Origin: Aliiroseovarius pelagivivens | Lineage (GTDB): Bacteria; Pseudomonadota; Alphaproteobacteria; Rhodobacterales; Rhodobacteraceae | DNA length: 64,000 nt | Reading direction: 5' to 3' | Assembly (NCBI RefSeq): GCF_900302485.1 | Contig: NZ_OMOI01000001.1 | Span: 558,001-622,000 of the forward strand | Part shown: piece by piece, positions 1-7,553 of the stretch | Layout: each line of letters starts with the position of its first letter | Position numbering within the stretch: the first letter of the stretch is position 1 | Translations under genes and position numbers: made by a program | Notes under the pieces: model-generated | The model's database searches: none | Seen by the model: only the letters and a program-made list of their open reading frames with translations | What the model was told of the DNA's origin: nothing

Positions 1-135
1 GGTCCGGTGTTCGGCAATGTAACTTGCATAAAGATCGAAATCTGTCCCGATTTCGATCATCACCCCTTTGTCAGTGATAATATCTAGCATGCGTGTAACG
101 TACTGCGCGCCGGCGAAAGTGTCGTGAATGGTCAT
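1..135 (-). CDS. N-terminal part of an unrecognised protein (truncated by window edge)
   Basis: An open frame runs from an ATG at 133-135 to the window edge, giving the first 45 residues of a protein (MTIHDTFAGAQYVTRMLDII...). The sequence upstream of the ATG reads GAGGTTCCG, a plausible ribosome-binding site. It lies downstream of, and in the same direction as, the LysR-like regulator at 264-1142, separated by about 128 bases. I do not recognise the family; no signal peptide or membrane segment is visible in the part seen. The rest of the gene is outside the window, so no function can be given. Confidence 0.55.
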   Translation of the reverse strand, partial: MTIHDTFAGAQYVTRMLDIITDKGVMIEIGTDFDLYASYIAEHRT

Positions 136-263
136 CGGAACCTCTTATCTCGTGGTCATGACCAAGTTTCGCGCAGTCGCCGCGATTTGTCGAATGAACG
201 CGCCGCGGTTGAAAATTGTCAACAATATGGCGCGAAATAGACACAGGTACCAAAAAGTTGGTT

Positions 264-1142
264 TTAGAATGGTGGTTTTACATCCATTTGCAGTTCCGCT
301 GGCATCGCAAGCCGCATGTCCTCGGGCAATTCCAGAATTTGAACATTCAACGTGCGATCAATGAGCGTCGCCAATGCCAGATCACCGTCGGCATATCTGC
401 ACGCCATCACAAGGCGGTGGTACGAGCTTGGCGTCGGGATCCCATCTGACCCATACGGCATATGTGTATGAATGTGGTCAAGACGCACGCTTCGGGTGTT
501 GGCCACATCATCGAAGGATTGCGTCAGCAGATAGCTGTACCCTTTGTCGGACGGCAAATTGACGGCACTGCGACCAACGGCAGACCTGTATTTTTCCCAC
601 CCAAACCACGTCGCGAAGGACGATTTCTCGCCCACTTCAGTACAAATCCAATCACCGTTTTGCTGATTGTATCTGAACACCATCAAATAAGGACGCAACT
701 TGGCGAAACTTGGGCTTTCCAGTTCTCCTTGGGACTGAGCCCAGCAGTGAAACCCAAACTTCAAAAGTTCGGATGAGTTGTCCCAAAGAGAGGTCAGAGG
801 ATGTTGTTGCAAGAAGTAAGGGATCTTGCCGTCCTGCAACGCCAGATAGTGCAGGCCGTGAACGTGTCTACTTTCGCTGTTTAGCCATGCCTCGCCCCGC
901 GCCAGAAGTTCCTCTGCTTCTTTAAGAGCGTTCTCTCCGGTTTCGGTCAGCTTGTATTGTCTGTTGTCGAACGAGAAGAGCGGATTTCCCATATATTCTT
1001 CGAGATGGTCAATGTGTCGGCGGACTGTTTGACGCGTGCTTCCAAGGCTTTTGACCGTCTTGGAAAGGTTCAACGTTTGCGCCAATGAGGCGAAAGACCT
1101 CAGCATCTCATAGAGCAGTGCAGGTGCATCACGATGGGTCAT
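264..1142 (-). CDS. LysR-like HTH transcriptional regulator with atypical C-terminal part
   Basis: 292 residues from the ATG at 1140-1142 (MTHRDAPALLYEML). This start was chosen over one 17 codons upstream because GGGAG sits just before it. Residues about 8-70 form a winged helix-turn-helix of LysR type (ALLYEMLRSFASLAQTLNLS...TRQTVRRHIDHLEEYMGNPLF), followed by the usual LysR-like 'LTETGE' helix. The remaining ~200 residues do not look like the common LysR periplasmic-binding-fold effector domain: they are aromatic-rich (FGFHCWAQSQGELESPSF, WICTEVGEKSSFATWFGW). A role as DNA-binding regulator follows from the N-terminus; the ligand and target genes are unknown. A divergent XRE regulator starts about 230 bases away. 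Confidence 0.75.
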   Translation of the reverse strand: MTHRDAPALLYEMLRSFASLAQTLNLSKTVKSLGSTRQTVRRHIDHLEEYMGNPLFSFDNRQYKLTETGENALKEAEELLARGEAWLNSESRHVHGLHYLALQDGKIPYFLQQHPLTSLWDNSSELLKFGFHCWAQSQGELESPSFAKLRPYLMVFRYNQQNGDWICTEVGEKSSFATWFGWEKYRSAVGRSAVNLPSDKGYSYLLTQSFDDVANTRSVRLDHIHTHMPYGSDGIPTPSSYHRLVMACRYADGDLALATLIDRTLNVQILELPEDMRLAMPAELQMDVKPPF

Positions 1143-1373
1143 CTCTGCTCCCTTGATTGTAAACGCATTGTGCACGTAGGCGAAACACTTCACCCAACCT
1201 GCTGAACGGAGGATCTGAAAAACCCTTTAAAAAAAGGCTCTATTCAGACTTGGTAACATAAATCATCCATCATGCAATCAAAAATGTTACATGAATGTTT
1301 ATCCCTCACCAATTGGGTTTCATATCGTTTGGTGCCATTCTCCCTTAGCGGGAAACAATTATGTGGTGAAAAA

Positions 1374-1736
1374 ATGGTACATCCGGTAGATGTTCATGTG
1401 GGAAAGAAAATTCGCGAAGTGCGCCTGCTGCGGGGCATGACGCAAGTTAACGTAGCCGAAAAACTGGGCCTGTCGTTCCAGCAGCTGCAAAAGTACGAAA
1501 CCGGCTATAACCGGGTGTCGGCCAGCAAGATGTTCGAGATTTCGCAATTGCTTGATGTTGAACCGGCCTATTTTTTCGAAGGCCTGCCGCGCTCTGGTAT
1601 GCCCGAGCGCGAAGCACTGGATGAGCGGACAGCCAAGGCCGCACAGGCTCTGTCCTCGATCGCGGATGACAAGATCCGTGCACAGATCCAGTCGATGATT
1701 CACGAACTTGCCGGGCGCCAGTCTCTGAGCGCCTGA
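1374..1736 (+). CDS. XRE-family (HTH_3) transcriptional regulator
   Basis: 120 residues starting at ATG 1374 (MVHPVDVHVGKKIREVRL). A longer frame opens at 1272, but its first 34 codons are not regulator-like and the family normally begins shortly before 'VGKKIREVRLLRGMTQ'. Residues about 8-66 are a classic HTH_3 domain (LLRGMTQVNVAEKLGLSFQQLQKYETGYNRVS), followed by a short alanine-rich helical tail. Small XRE proteins of this type are common in Rhodobacteraceae chromosomes; the regulon cannot be deduced here. A rho-independent terminator follows at 1773-1806. Confidence 0.85.
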   Translation: MVHPVDVHVGKKIREVRLLRGMTQVNVAEKLGLSFQQLQKYETGYNRVSASKMFEISQLLDVEPAYFFEGLPRSGMPEREALDERTAKAAQALSSIADDKIRAQIQSMIHELAGRQSLSA

Positions 1737-1772
1737 ACCCATAGTCTTCTGAGGGGAAGGATAAATGGGGAT

Positions 1773-1806
1773 AAGGGGATGCGCATTGCGCGTCCCCTTA
1801 CTTTTT
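1773..1806 (+). terminator. Rho-independent terminator of the XRE gene
   Basis: A 12-bp stem (AAGGGGATGCGC pairing with GCGCGTCCCCTT, one G-T pair) with a 3-base loop at 1773-1799 is followed by a T run at 1802-1806. It lies 37 bases after the XRE stop codon. Confidence 0.85.
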
Positions 1807-1903
1807 GCCGGACGTCATATTTGAGATAAGTGACGCGCGCGCAAACAGACGCGCCGAATGCGGCGGCGCGTGTATATCTATCAATTTTGGGATCTGGTCC
1901 ATT

Positions 1904-1978
1904 TGGAGCGGGCGAGGCGATTCGAACGCCCGACCCTAACCTTGGCAAGGTTATGCTCTACCCCTGAGCTACGCCCGC
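1904..1978 (-). tRNA. tRNA-Gly (anticodon GCC), copy 1
   Basis: Reading the minus strand from 1978: acceptor stem GCGGGCG pairs with CGCCCGC, D-arm GCTC/GAGC, anticodon arm TAACCTTGCCAAGGTTA with GCC in the loop, T-arm GGGCG-TTCGAAT-CGCC, discriminator T and encoded CCA at 1904-1906. The total is 75 bases. It is identical to the second copy at 2023-2097. Confidence 0.97.
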
Positions 1979-2022
1979 TTCCTATGGCAGTGTCTGGTGG
2001 GTGACCAGACTGGGTAACCGAT

Positions 2023-2097
2023 TGGAGCGGGCGAGGCGATTCGAACGCCCGACCCTAACCTTGGCAAGGTTATGCTCTACCCCTGAGCTACGCCCGC
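2023..2097 (-). tRNA. tRNA-Gly (anticodon GCC), copy 2
   Basis: Same 75-base sequence as copy 1, with encoded CCA at 2023-2025 and 5' end at 2097. It is upstream of copy 1 on the minus strand, so both are probably cut from one precursor. The 44-base spacer contains a 7-bp hairpin (GTCTGGT/ACCAGAC at 1992-2010) that could help processing. Confidence 0.97.
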
Positions 2098-2262
2098 TTC
2101 CTTCGGTGAGCCGTGAGATATGAAATACGGGCGCTGGCCGCAAGGGGAAAAGCGAGAAATTTCAGGTTTTTTTCTGTTGGGAACCGCGTTGTGCAGGGGG
2201 GCGTCACAGCAGACACAAACAATTGACCTAAAAAATGCCTGATTCGTACCTATATTATTGTG

Positions 2263-2601
2263 ATGAAAGAGTGTGGGGCTCTGAATCATCCTGGGGAGGG
2301 TGGGGTTTTGGAACTAGAATCATGCAACTATCAAAAAGTGGTTACGGAGCGTGAGCGCCGCGAAGCGCTGCATCTGAAACGGTGTGAATGCTGTGGCGTG
2401 ACGTCTGCAGAGCTGGCTGCTCGGGGTGAAAGCCTTGAGGTGTGTGGTGATGAATATATGGCGCGTTTGGGGGGTGGAGGGCGTGTACTGACAGCGATCG
2501 CTCTTTGTCCTACCTGTCACGACGCAAACCACCGGGATGCGCATAACCACCACAATCATTGCCAGGTTAAGGCGCGGCAAAGTCGTGAGAGTGAGTTTTA
2601 A
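2263..2601 (+). CDS. Small Cys/His-rich protein, HNH/zinc-ribbon-like, function unknown
   Basis: Frame of 112 residues from ATG 2263. An in-frame TTG at 2308 preceded by GGGGAGGG is an alternative start giving 97 residues. The protein carries CECCG about 50 residues in and a C-terminal LCPTCHDANHRDAHNHHN, so paired CxxC and CxxCH motifs suggest a bound zinc, as in HNH nucleases or zinc ribbons. Many charged residues (ERERREALHLKRC) precede the first knuckle. No neighbour hints at a role: tRNA-Gly genes lie on one side and convergent pyc on the other. It shares a bidirectional terminator with pyc. The call as a real gene rests on the ordered Cys/His pattern and ribosome-binding site. Confidence 0.55.
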   Translation: MKECGALNHPGEGGVLELESCNYQKVVTERERREALHLKRCECCGVTSAELAARGESLEVCGDEYMARLGGGGRVLTAIALCPTCHDANHRDAHNHHNHCQVKARQSRESEF

Positions 2602-2637
2602 GCCGGGCTTAGGCCAATGTTTTGTGTCGCTGAATGA

Positions 2638-2666
2638 AAAACGGCCGCCTTTAAGGCGGCCGTTTT
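2638..2666. terminator. Bidirectional terminator between the small Cys/His protein and pyc
   Basis: A perfect 12-bp stem (AAAACGGCCGCC / GGCGGCCGTTTT) with loop TTTAA lies between two convergent genes. T-rich sequence follows on the plus strand and A-rich sequence precedes it, so it can stop transcription from both sides. Confidence 0.85.
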
Positions 2667-2686
2667 CGTTTTCCTGATTGTGGCTG

Positions 2687-5600
2687 TTACTCTAGTTCTA
2701 CCAGCAGGTCTTTTGCATCAATCTGACCGCCTGCTTGAATGTGCAAAGCCGTTACCACCGCGTCGCGTTCGGCGTGGATGCCGGTTTCCATCTTCATCGC
2801 CTCGATGGTCAGAAGCAGATCGCCTTCGTGTACCTGCTGCCCTGCTGTTACAGCGACAGATGCCACTACGCCGGGCATCGGAGCGCCCACATGGTTGTGG
2901 TTGCCGTCTTCGGCCTTGGGGCGCGCCTCGGTTGCGGATTTAACCAAACGGTTCGGCACACGGATCGTGCGCGGTTGGCCGTTCAATTCAAAGAACACCT
3001 TCACTTCGCCATTCTCATCGGTTTCACCCAATGCTTGCATGCGGATTTCCAGTGTCTTGCCGGGATCAATCTCGGCCGAGATCTCTTCGCCCGGCTCCAT
3101 GCCATAGAAGAAGGTCTTGGTTGGCAGAGTGCGCACTGGACCGTACTGACGGTGGCGTCCCATGTAGTCGAGGAAGACCTTAGGGTACATCAGGTATCCA
3201 TTCAGATCTTCATCATCGACCTTGAAGCCTTCCAGCTCTTTCGACAGCTCGGCGCGTTTGGCCTCAAGGTCGACTGGTTCCAGATGTTTGCCGGGGCGTT
3301 CCACATTTGGTTTCTCGTCCTTCAGCACCTTCTGGATGATCGACTTCGGGAAACCGCCCGGAGGCTGGCCCAAATTGCCGCGCATCATGTCGACCACCGA
3401 ATCCGGGAAGGCCACATCGGTCTTGGGATCCTCGACCTCGTCACGGGTCAGGCCTTGGCTGACCATCATCAGGGCCATGTCGCCCACCACTTTGGACGAG
3501 GGTGTCACCTTCACGATGTCCCCGAACATCTTGTTCACATCCGCATAGCTTTGCGCCACGTCCGGCCACTTCTCTTCCAGACCCAACGAACGCGCCTGCG
3601 CCTTCAGGTTGGTGAACTGGCCGCCGGGCATTTCGTGCAGATAAACCTCTGACGCCGGTGCTTCCAGCCCGCTTTCAAACGCAGCGTATTGATGGCGCAC
3701 ACCTTCCCAATAGTTCGAGATCTCGCGGATCGCGCCGATATCCAGCCCGGTGTCGCGGTCGGTGTTGCGAAGGGCCTCGACCACCGACCCCAAACAGGCT
3801 TGCGACGTCCCGCCCGAGAACGCATCCATCGCCGCATCCACGGCATCCACGCCCGCATCTGATGCGGCCAGAATCGTCGCGCCTGCGATGCCCGAAGTGT
3901 CATGTGTGTGGAAGTGGATCGGCAGCCCGACCTCTTCTTTCAGCGCCTTGATCAGTACGCGTGCGGCGGCCGGTTTCAACAGGCCTGCCATGTCTTTCAG
4001 ACCCAGAACGTGAGCGCCAGCGGCCTCGAGCTCTTTCGCCATGCCGACATAGTACTTCAGGTCATATTTCGACCGATCCGGGTTCAGGATGTCGCCGGTA
4101 TAGCAAACTGTGCCCTCGCAGACCTTGCCTGCGTCGACCACGGCATCCATCGCGACGCGCATGTTTTCCACCCAGTTGAGAGAATCGAACACGCGGAACA
4201 CATCGACGCCGGAAACGGCTGCCTGACGCACAAATTCCTGCACCACATTGTCAGGATAGTTGGTGTAGCCCACCCCGTTCGAGGCGCGCAGCAGCATTTG
4301 CGTCATCACATTGGGCATCGTGTTGCGCAGATCACGTAGGCGCTGCCACGGGCATTCCTGCAAGAAACGGTACGCCACGTCGAAGGTCGCGCCACCCCAG
4401 CATTCGACGCTGAACAGGCTTGGCAAATTCGCCGCATAGGCTGGTGCCACCTTAATCATGTCGATCGAGCGCATGCGGGTCGCCAGCAGCGACTGGTGTC
4501 CGTCACGCATGGTGGTGTCGGTGATCAGAAGCTGTTTCTGCGCTTTCATCCAATCGGCAACGGCCTGCGGGCCTTCGGCTTCAAGCAGCGTGCGGGTGCC
4601 GGGGGCGGGTACAGCGCGCAAAGCGGGGGGCTTTGGCGTTTTCAGATCCTCGGCAGGGGCAGGGCGGCCTTCGGTCTCGGGGTGACCGTTCACGGTGATG
4701 TCCGCGATATAGGTCAGCACCTTGGTGCCGCGGTCGCGACGCTTCGAGAACTTGAACAGATCCGGCGTCTCGTCGATGAACGTGGTCGTGTATTGATTGT
4801 TCAGGAAGGTCGGATGCTTCAGCAGGTTTTCGACGAACGCGATGTTGGTCGACACGCCGCGTACGCGGAACTCGCGCAGTGCGCGGTCCATGCGGGCAAT
4901 CGCTTTCTCGGGCGTCTGCGCCCAAGCCGTGACCTTGGTGAGAAGTGAATCGTAGTAGCGCGTGATCACTCCGCCCGCATAAGCCGTGCCGCCGTCCAGA
5001 CGGATCCCCATTCCCGTGGCCGAGCGATAGGCGGTGATGCGGCCGTAATCCGGGATGAAGTTGTTTTGCGGGTCTTCCGTGGTCACGCGGGTTTGAAGCG
5101 CATGGCCATTGAGACGGATGTCATACTGGCTGGCTTTGCCGGTGGCCTCGGCCAGCGACTTGCCCTCGGCGATCAGGATCTGTGCCTGCACGATGTCGAT
5201 GCCGGTGACTTCTTCGGTAACGGTGTGCTCAACCTGAACACGCGGGTTTACTTCGATGAAGTAGAACTTGCCCGTTTCCATATCCATCAGGAATTCGACC
5301 GTACCCGCACATTCATAGTTCACGTGGCTACAGATTTTGCGACCAAGTTCGCAGAGTTCCTCACGCTGCGCTTCGCTTAGATACGGTGCGGGCGCGCGTT
5401 CCACGACTTTCTGGTTGCGGCGCTGGACCGAGCAGTCGCGTTCGTAAAGGTGATAGATATTGCCGTGACTGTCGCCCAGGATCTGAACCTCGACGTGGCG
5501 GGCGCGGGTGATCATCTTTTCCAGATAGCCCTCGCCGTTGCCGAAGGCAGCTTCAGCCTCGCGGCGGCCTTCCAGCACCTTTTCCTCGACTTCGTCTTCA

Positions 5601-6127
5601 CTGAAGATCGGGCGCATGCCACGGCCACCACCGCCCCAGCTGGCTTTCAGCATCAAGGGATAGCCGGTTTTGGCGGCTTCTTCCTTGATAGCGGCCATGT
5701 CGTCGCCCAGCACTTCAGTGGCCGGGATGACAGGTACGCCAGCCTCAATCGCAACCTTCCGTGCCGAGGCTTTGTCGCCAAGTGCGCGCATTGTTTCGGC
5801 CTTGGGGCCGATGAAGGTGATACCATTCGCTGCGCAGGCATCGACGAAATCTGGGTTCTCAGAGAGAAGGCCATAACCGGGATGGATCGCGTCGGCGCCG
5901 CATTCCTTGGCAACTCGGATGATCTCGTCAATCGACAAATAGGCGGCCACCGGGCCCATGCCTTCACCGATCCGGTAGGCTTCGTCCGCTTTAAACCGGT
6001 GCAGGCCCAGTTTGTCTTCTTCGGCATAGACCGCGACGGTCTTTTTGCCCATTTCGTTGGCCGCCCGCATCACGCGGATCGCAATCTCGCCGCGATTGGC
6101 GATCAGGATTTTCTGAAAGTCGCGCAT
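2687..6127 (-). CDS. pyc: Pyruvate carboxylase
   Basis: 1146 residues, the usual length for a single-chain biotin-dependent pyruvate carboxylase, which makes oxaloacetate from pyruvate, bicarbonate and ATP to refill the TCA cycle. The start is ATG 6125-6127 (MRDFQKILIANRGEIAIRV), preceded by GGGGA; an upstream in-frame extension of 41 codons is rejected. The biotin carboxylase domain (about 1-450) has the ATP-grasp loop SWGGGGRGM. The carboxyltransferase domain (about 525-800) has DTTMRDGHQSL and GLKDMAGLLKP, the latter with the carboxylated lysine. The C-terminal biotinyl domain ends with EAMKMETG, carrying the biotinylated lysine. Palindromes at 6218-6251 may be operator sites. dprA lies upstream on the same strand. 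Confidence 0.97.
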   Translation of the reverse strand: MRDFQKILIANRGEIAIRVMRAANEMGKKTVAVYAEEDKLGLHRFKADEAYRIGEGMGPVAAYLSIDEIIRVAKECGADAIHPGYGLLSENPDFVDACAANGITFIGPKAETMRALGDKASARKVAIEAGVPVIPATEVLGDDMAAIKEEAAKTGYPLMLKASWGGGGRGMRPIFSEDEVEEKVLEGRREAEAAFGNGEGYLEKMITRARHVEVQILGDSHGNIYHLYERDCSVQRRNQKVVERAPAPYLSEAQREELCELGRKICSHVNYECAGTVEFLMDMETGKFYFIEVNPRVQVEHTVTEEVTGIDIVQAQILIAEGKSLAEATGKASQYDIRLNGHALQTRVTTEDPQNNFIPDYGRITAYRSATGMGIRLDGGTAYAGGVITRYYDSLLTKVTAWAQTPEKAIARMDRALREFRVRGVSTNIAFVENLLKHPTFLNNQYTTTFIDETPDLFKFSKRRDRGTKVLTYIADITVNGHPETEGRPAPAEDLKTPKPPALRAVPAPGTRTLLEAEGPQAVADWMKAQKQLLITDTTMRDGHQSLLATRMRSIDMIKVAPAYAANLPSLFSVECWGGATFDVAYRFLQECPWQRLRDLRNTMPNVMTQMLLRASNGVGYTNYPDNVVQEFVRQAAVSGVDVFRVFDSLNWVENMRVAMDAVVDAGKVCEGTVCYTGDILNPDRSKYDLKYYVGMAKELEAAGAHVLGLKDMAGLLKPAAARVLIKALKEEVGLPIHFHTHDTSGIAGATILAASDAGVDAVDAAMDAFSGGTSQACLGSVVEALRNTDRDTGLDIGAIREISNYWEGVRHQYAAFESGLEAPASEVYLHEMPGGQFTNLKAQARSLGLEEKWPDVAQSYADVNKMFGDIVKVTPSSKVVGDMALMMVSQGLTRDEVEDPKTDVAFPDSVVDMMRGNLGQPPGGFPKSIIQKVLKDEKPNVERPGKHLEPVDLEAKRAELSKELEGFKVDDEDLNGYLMYPKVFLDYMGRHRQYGPVRTLPTKTFFYGMEPGEEISAEIDPGKTLEIRMQALGETDENGEVKVFFELNGQPRTIRVPNRLVKSATEARPKAEDGNHNHVGAPMPGVVASVAVTAGQQVHEGDLLLTIEAMKMETGIHAERDAVVTALHIQAGGQIDAKDLLVELE

Positions 6128-6217
6128 CAGTGTTCCCCTTGTCCCGTATTTGGAATTGCAGGAGTCGTAGGGCGCGCTGCATCGCGGCGCAACAGTTTTT
6201 GTAACGATTGGGCAAGG

Positions 6218-6251
6218 TTTAGCGCTAAATTGGTAAAAAGATATTACCAAT
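6218..6251 (-). promoter_or_regulatory. Two adjacent palindromes upstream of pyc (putative operators)
   Basis: TTTAGCGCTAAA at 6218-6229 is a perfect 12-bp palindrome with a central CpG, the layout usual for LacI/GalR operators. It shares its last base with an inverted repeat ATTGGTAA-N7-TTACCAAT at 6229-6251. Both lie about 90-125 bases upstream of the pyc start codon and just after the dprA stop. The palindromes are visible in the sequence; their use as operators is inference. Confidence 0.4.
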
Positions 6252-6262
6252 CATGCCACAGA

Positions 6263-7444
6263 TCACGAGGGCTTCGAAAGAAGCCCCCCTGCTTGGCGGG
6301 TGATGCGCCCTTCAAGCTCAAGATTCACCAGTTCCGGCAGAATCTGTTTCGAGCCCAGACCATGTGAGTGACCAATATCGCGGATCAACTGATCCTCGGC
6401 CAAGGGGCAAGATCCCAGTCTGGACAGGATCTGACCATGCAATTCGGCGGTTTCCGCCAATGTCCTTTTGTCGCGAGTTCCAACCAATTCTGTGGTCGCA
6501 GAAGCGTCATTTGCGCGCGTTTTCGCGTCAGAAATAGCCGAAGATGTCGCCGGACCGATGGCTTCAATCACATCTGCCGCGTTGCGTACCAATGCGGCTC
6601 CATCCCGGATCAGCATGTTGCAGCCATAGGCACGGGCATCGAAAGGATGCCCCGGCACTGCCAGCACATCTCGCCCCTGATCCAGAGCGTTGCGTGCGGT
6701 CAGAAGCGATCCAGATTTTGCGGCAGCTTCGACGACCACCACTGCGCGCGCCAGACCCGAGATCAACCTGTTGCGACGCGGAAAATGCCGTGCCTGCGGG
6801 GTAACGCCGGGTGGGATTTCCGAGATGCGCAGACCGCCACGGGCGATGTCTTCGGCCAAGTCGGTGTTTTCTTTCGGATAGATGACGTCGACCCCTCCGG
6901 CCATCACCGCGATGGTATTGCTGGCTTTCAGGGCGGCTTCATGAGCGACCGTGTCGATCCCACGTGCAAGGCCTGAAATGATGGTGAATCCGGCCTCGCC
7001 CAGTTCATTTGCCAACTTGCGGGCCATTCGCGTCCCAATGGACGAAGCGTTGCGCGCGCCGATCAGCGCGACGATGGGTTTATGCAGAAGGGTTGTGTCC
7101 CCCATCGCCCAGAAAAACGGAGGCGGGTCGGATATTTCGGACAATAGCGCCGGATAGGCTTCACTGCCCCAGCAGATCATCTTGGCGCCCGCCATCTGCG
7201 CGCGATGATATTCGTCTTCGGCCACTTGTTCAGGGCAGAGTGCATAGTCTTTCACGCCAGCCGCTGCTGCAACGTCGGGCAGGGCCTGCAGCGCGGCCTC
7301 AGCCGTGCCATGTTCGCCCAGAAGTCTGAAAAAGGTCGATACGCCCACACGGCGCGAACGCAAAAGACGGATCCACGCCAGAGCCTCGTCCGCTGTCCTG
7401 GGTGAGGGAATGGGGTGAAGAGGTTGGAAAAGGTCCTTGGTCAT
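6263..7444 (-). CDS. dprA: DNA-processing protein DprA
   Basis: 393 residues. DprA (Smf) binds incoming single-stranded DNA and loads RecA during natural transformation; in Rhodobacterales it is also needed to take up gene-transfer-agent DNA. The Rossmann-like core runs from about residue 115 to 310 with the family signatures GARNAS, SGLARGIDTVAHEAAL, RFPRRNRLISGL-like and SGSLLTARNALDQGRDVLAVPG. A C-terminal winged-helix segment (LSRLGSCPLAEDQLIRDIG...) completes the long form typical of Gram-negatives. It lies between tldD and pyc, all on the minus strand, with about 110 bases to tldD. Confidence 0.95.
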   Translation of the reverse strand: MTKDLFQPLHPIPSPRTADEALAWIRLLRSRRVGVSTFFRLLGEHGTAEAALQALPDVAAAAGVKDYALCPEQVAEDEYHRAQMAGAKMICWGSEAYPALLSEISDPPPFFWAMGDTTLLHKPIVALIGARNASSIGTRMARKLANELGEAGFTIISGLARGIDTVAHEAALKASNTIAVMAGGVDVIYPKENTDLAEDIARGGLRISEIPPGVTPQARHFPRRNRLISGLARAVVVVEAAAKSGSLLTARNALDQGRDVLAVPGHPFDARAYGCNMLIRDGAALVRNAADVIEAIGPATSSAISDAKTRANDASATTELVGTRDKRTLAETAELHGQILSRLGSCPLAEDQLIRDIGHSHGLGSKQILPELVNLELEGRITRQAGGLLSKPS

Positions 7445-7553
7445 GCGTGATTCCGTCTTTTACCGGATCAGCTTGCCGTAAGAATGGTTAATGACGGGTG
7501 AATCACATCGAATTGCGCGATCCACCACGTAATTCAGGCGGCTTTGGTGGATG

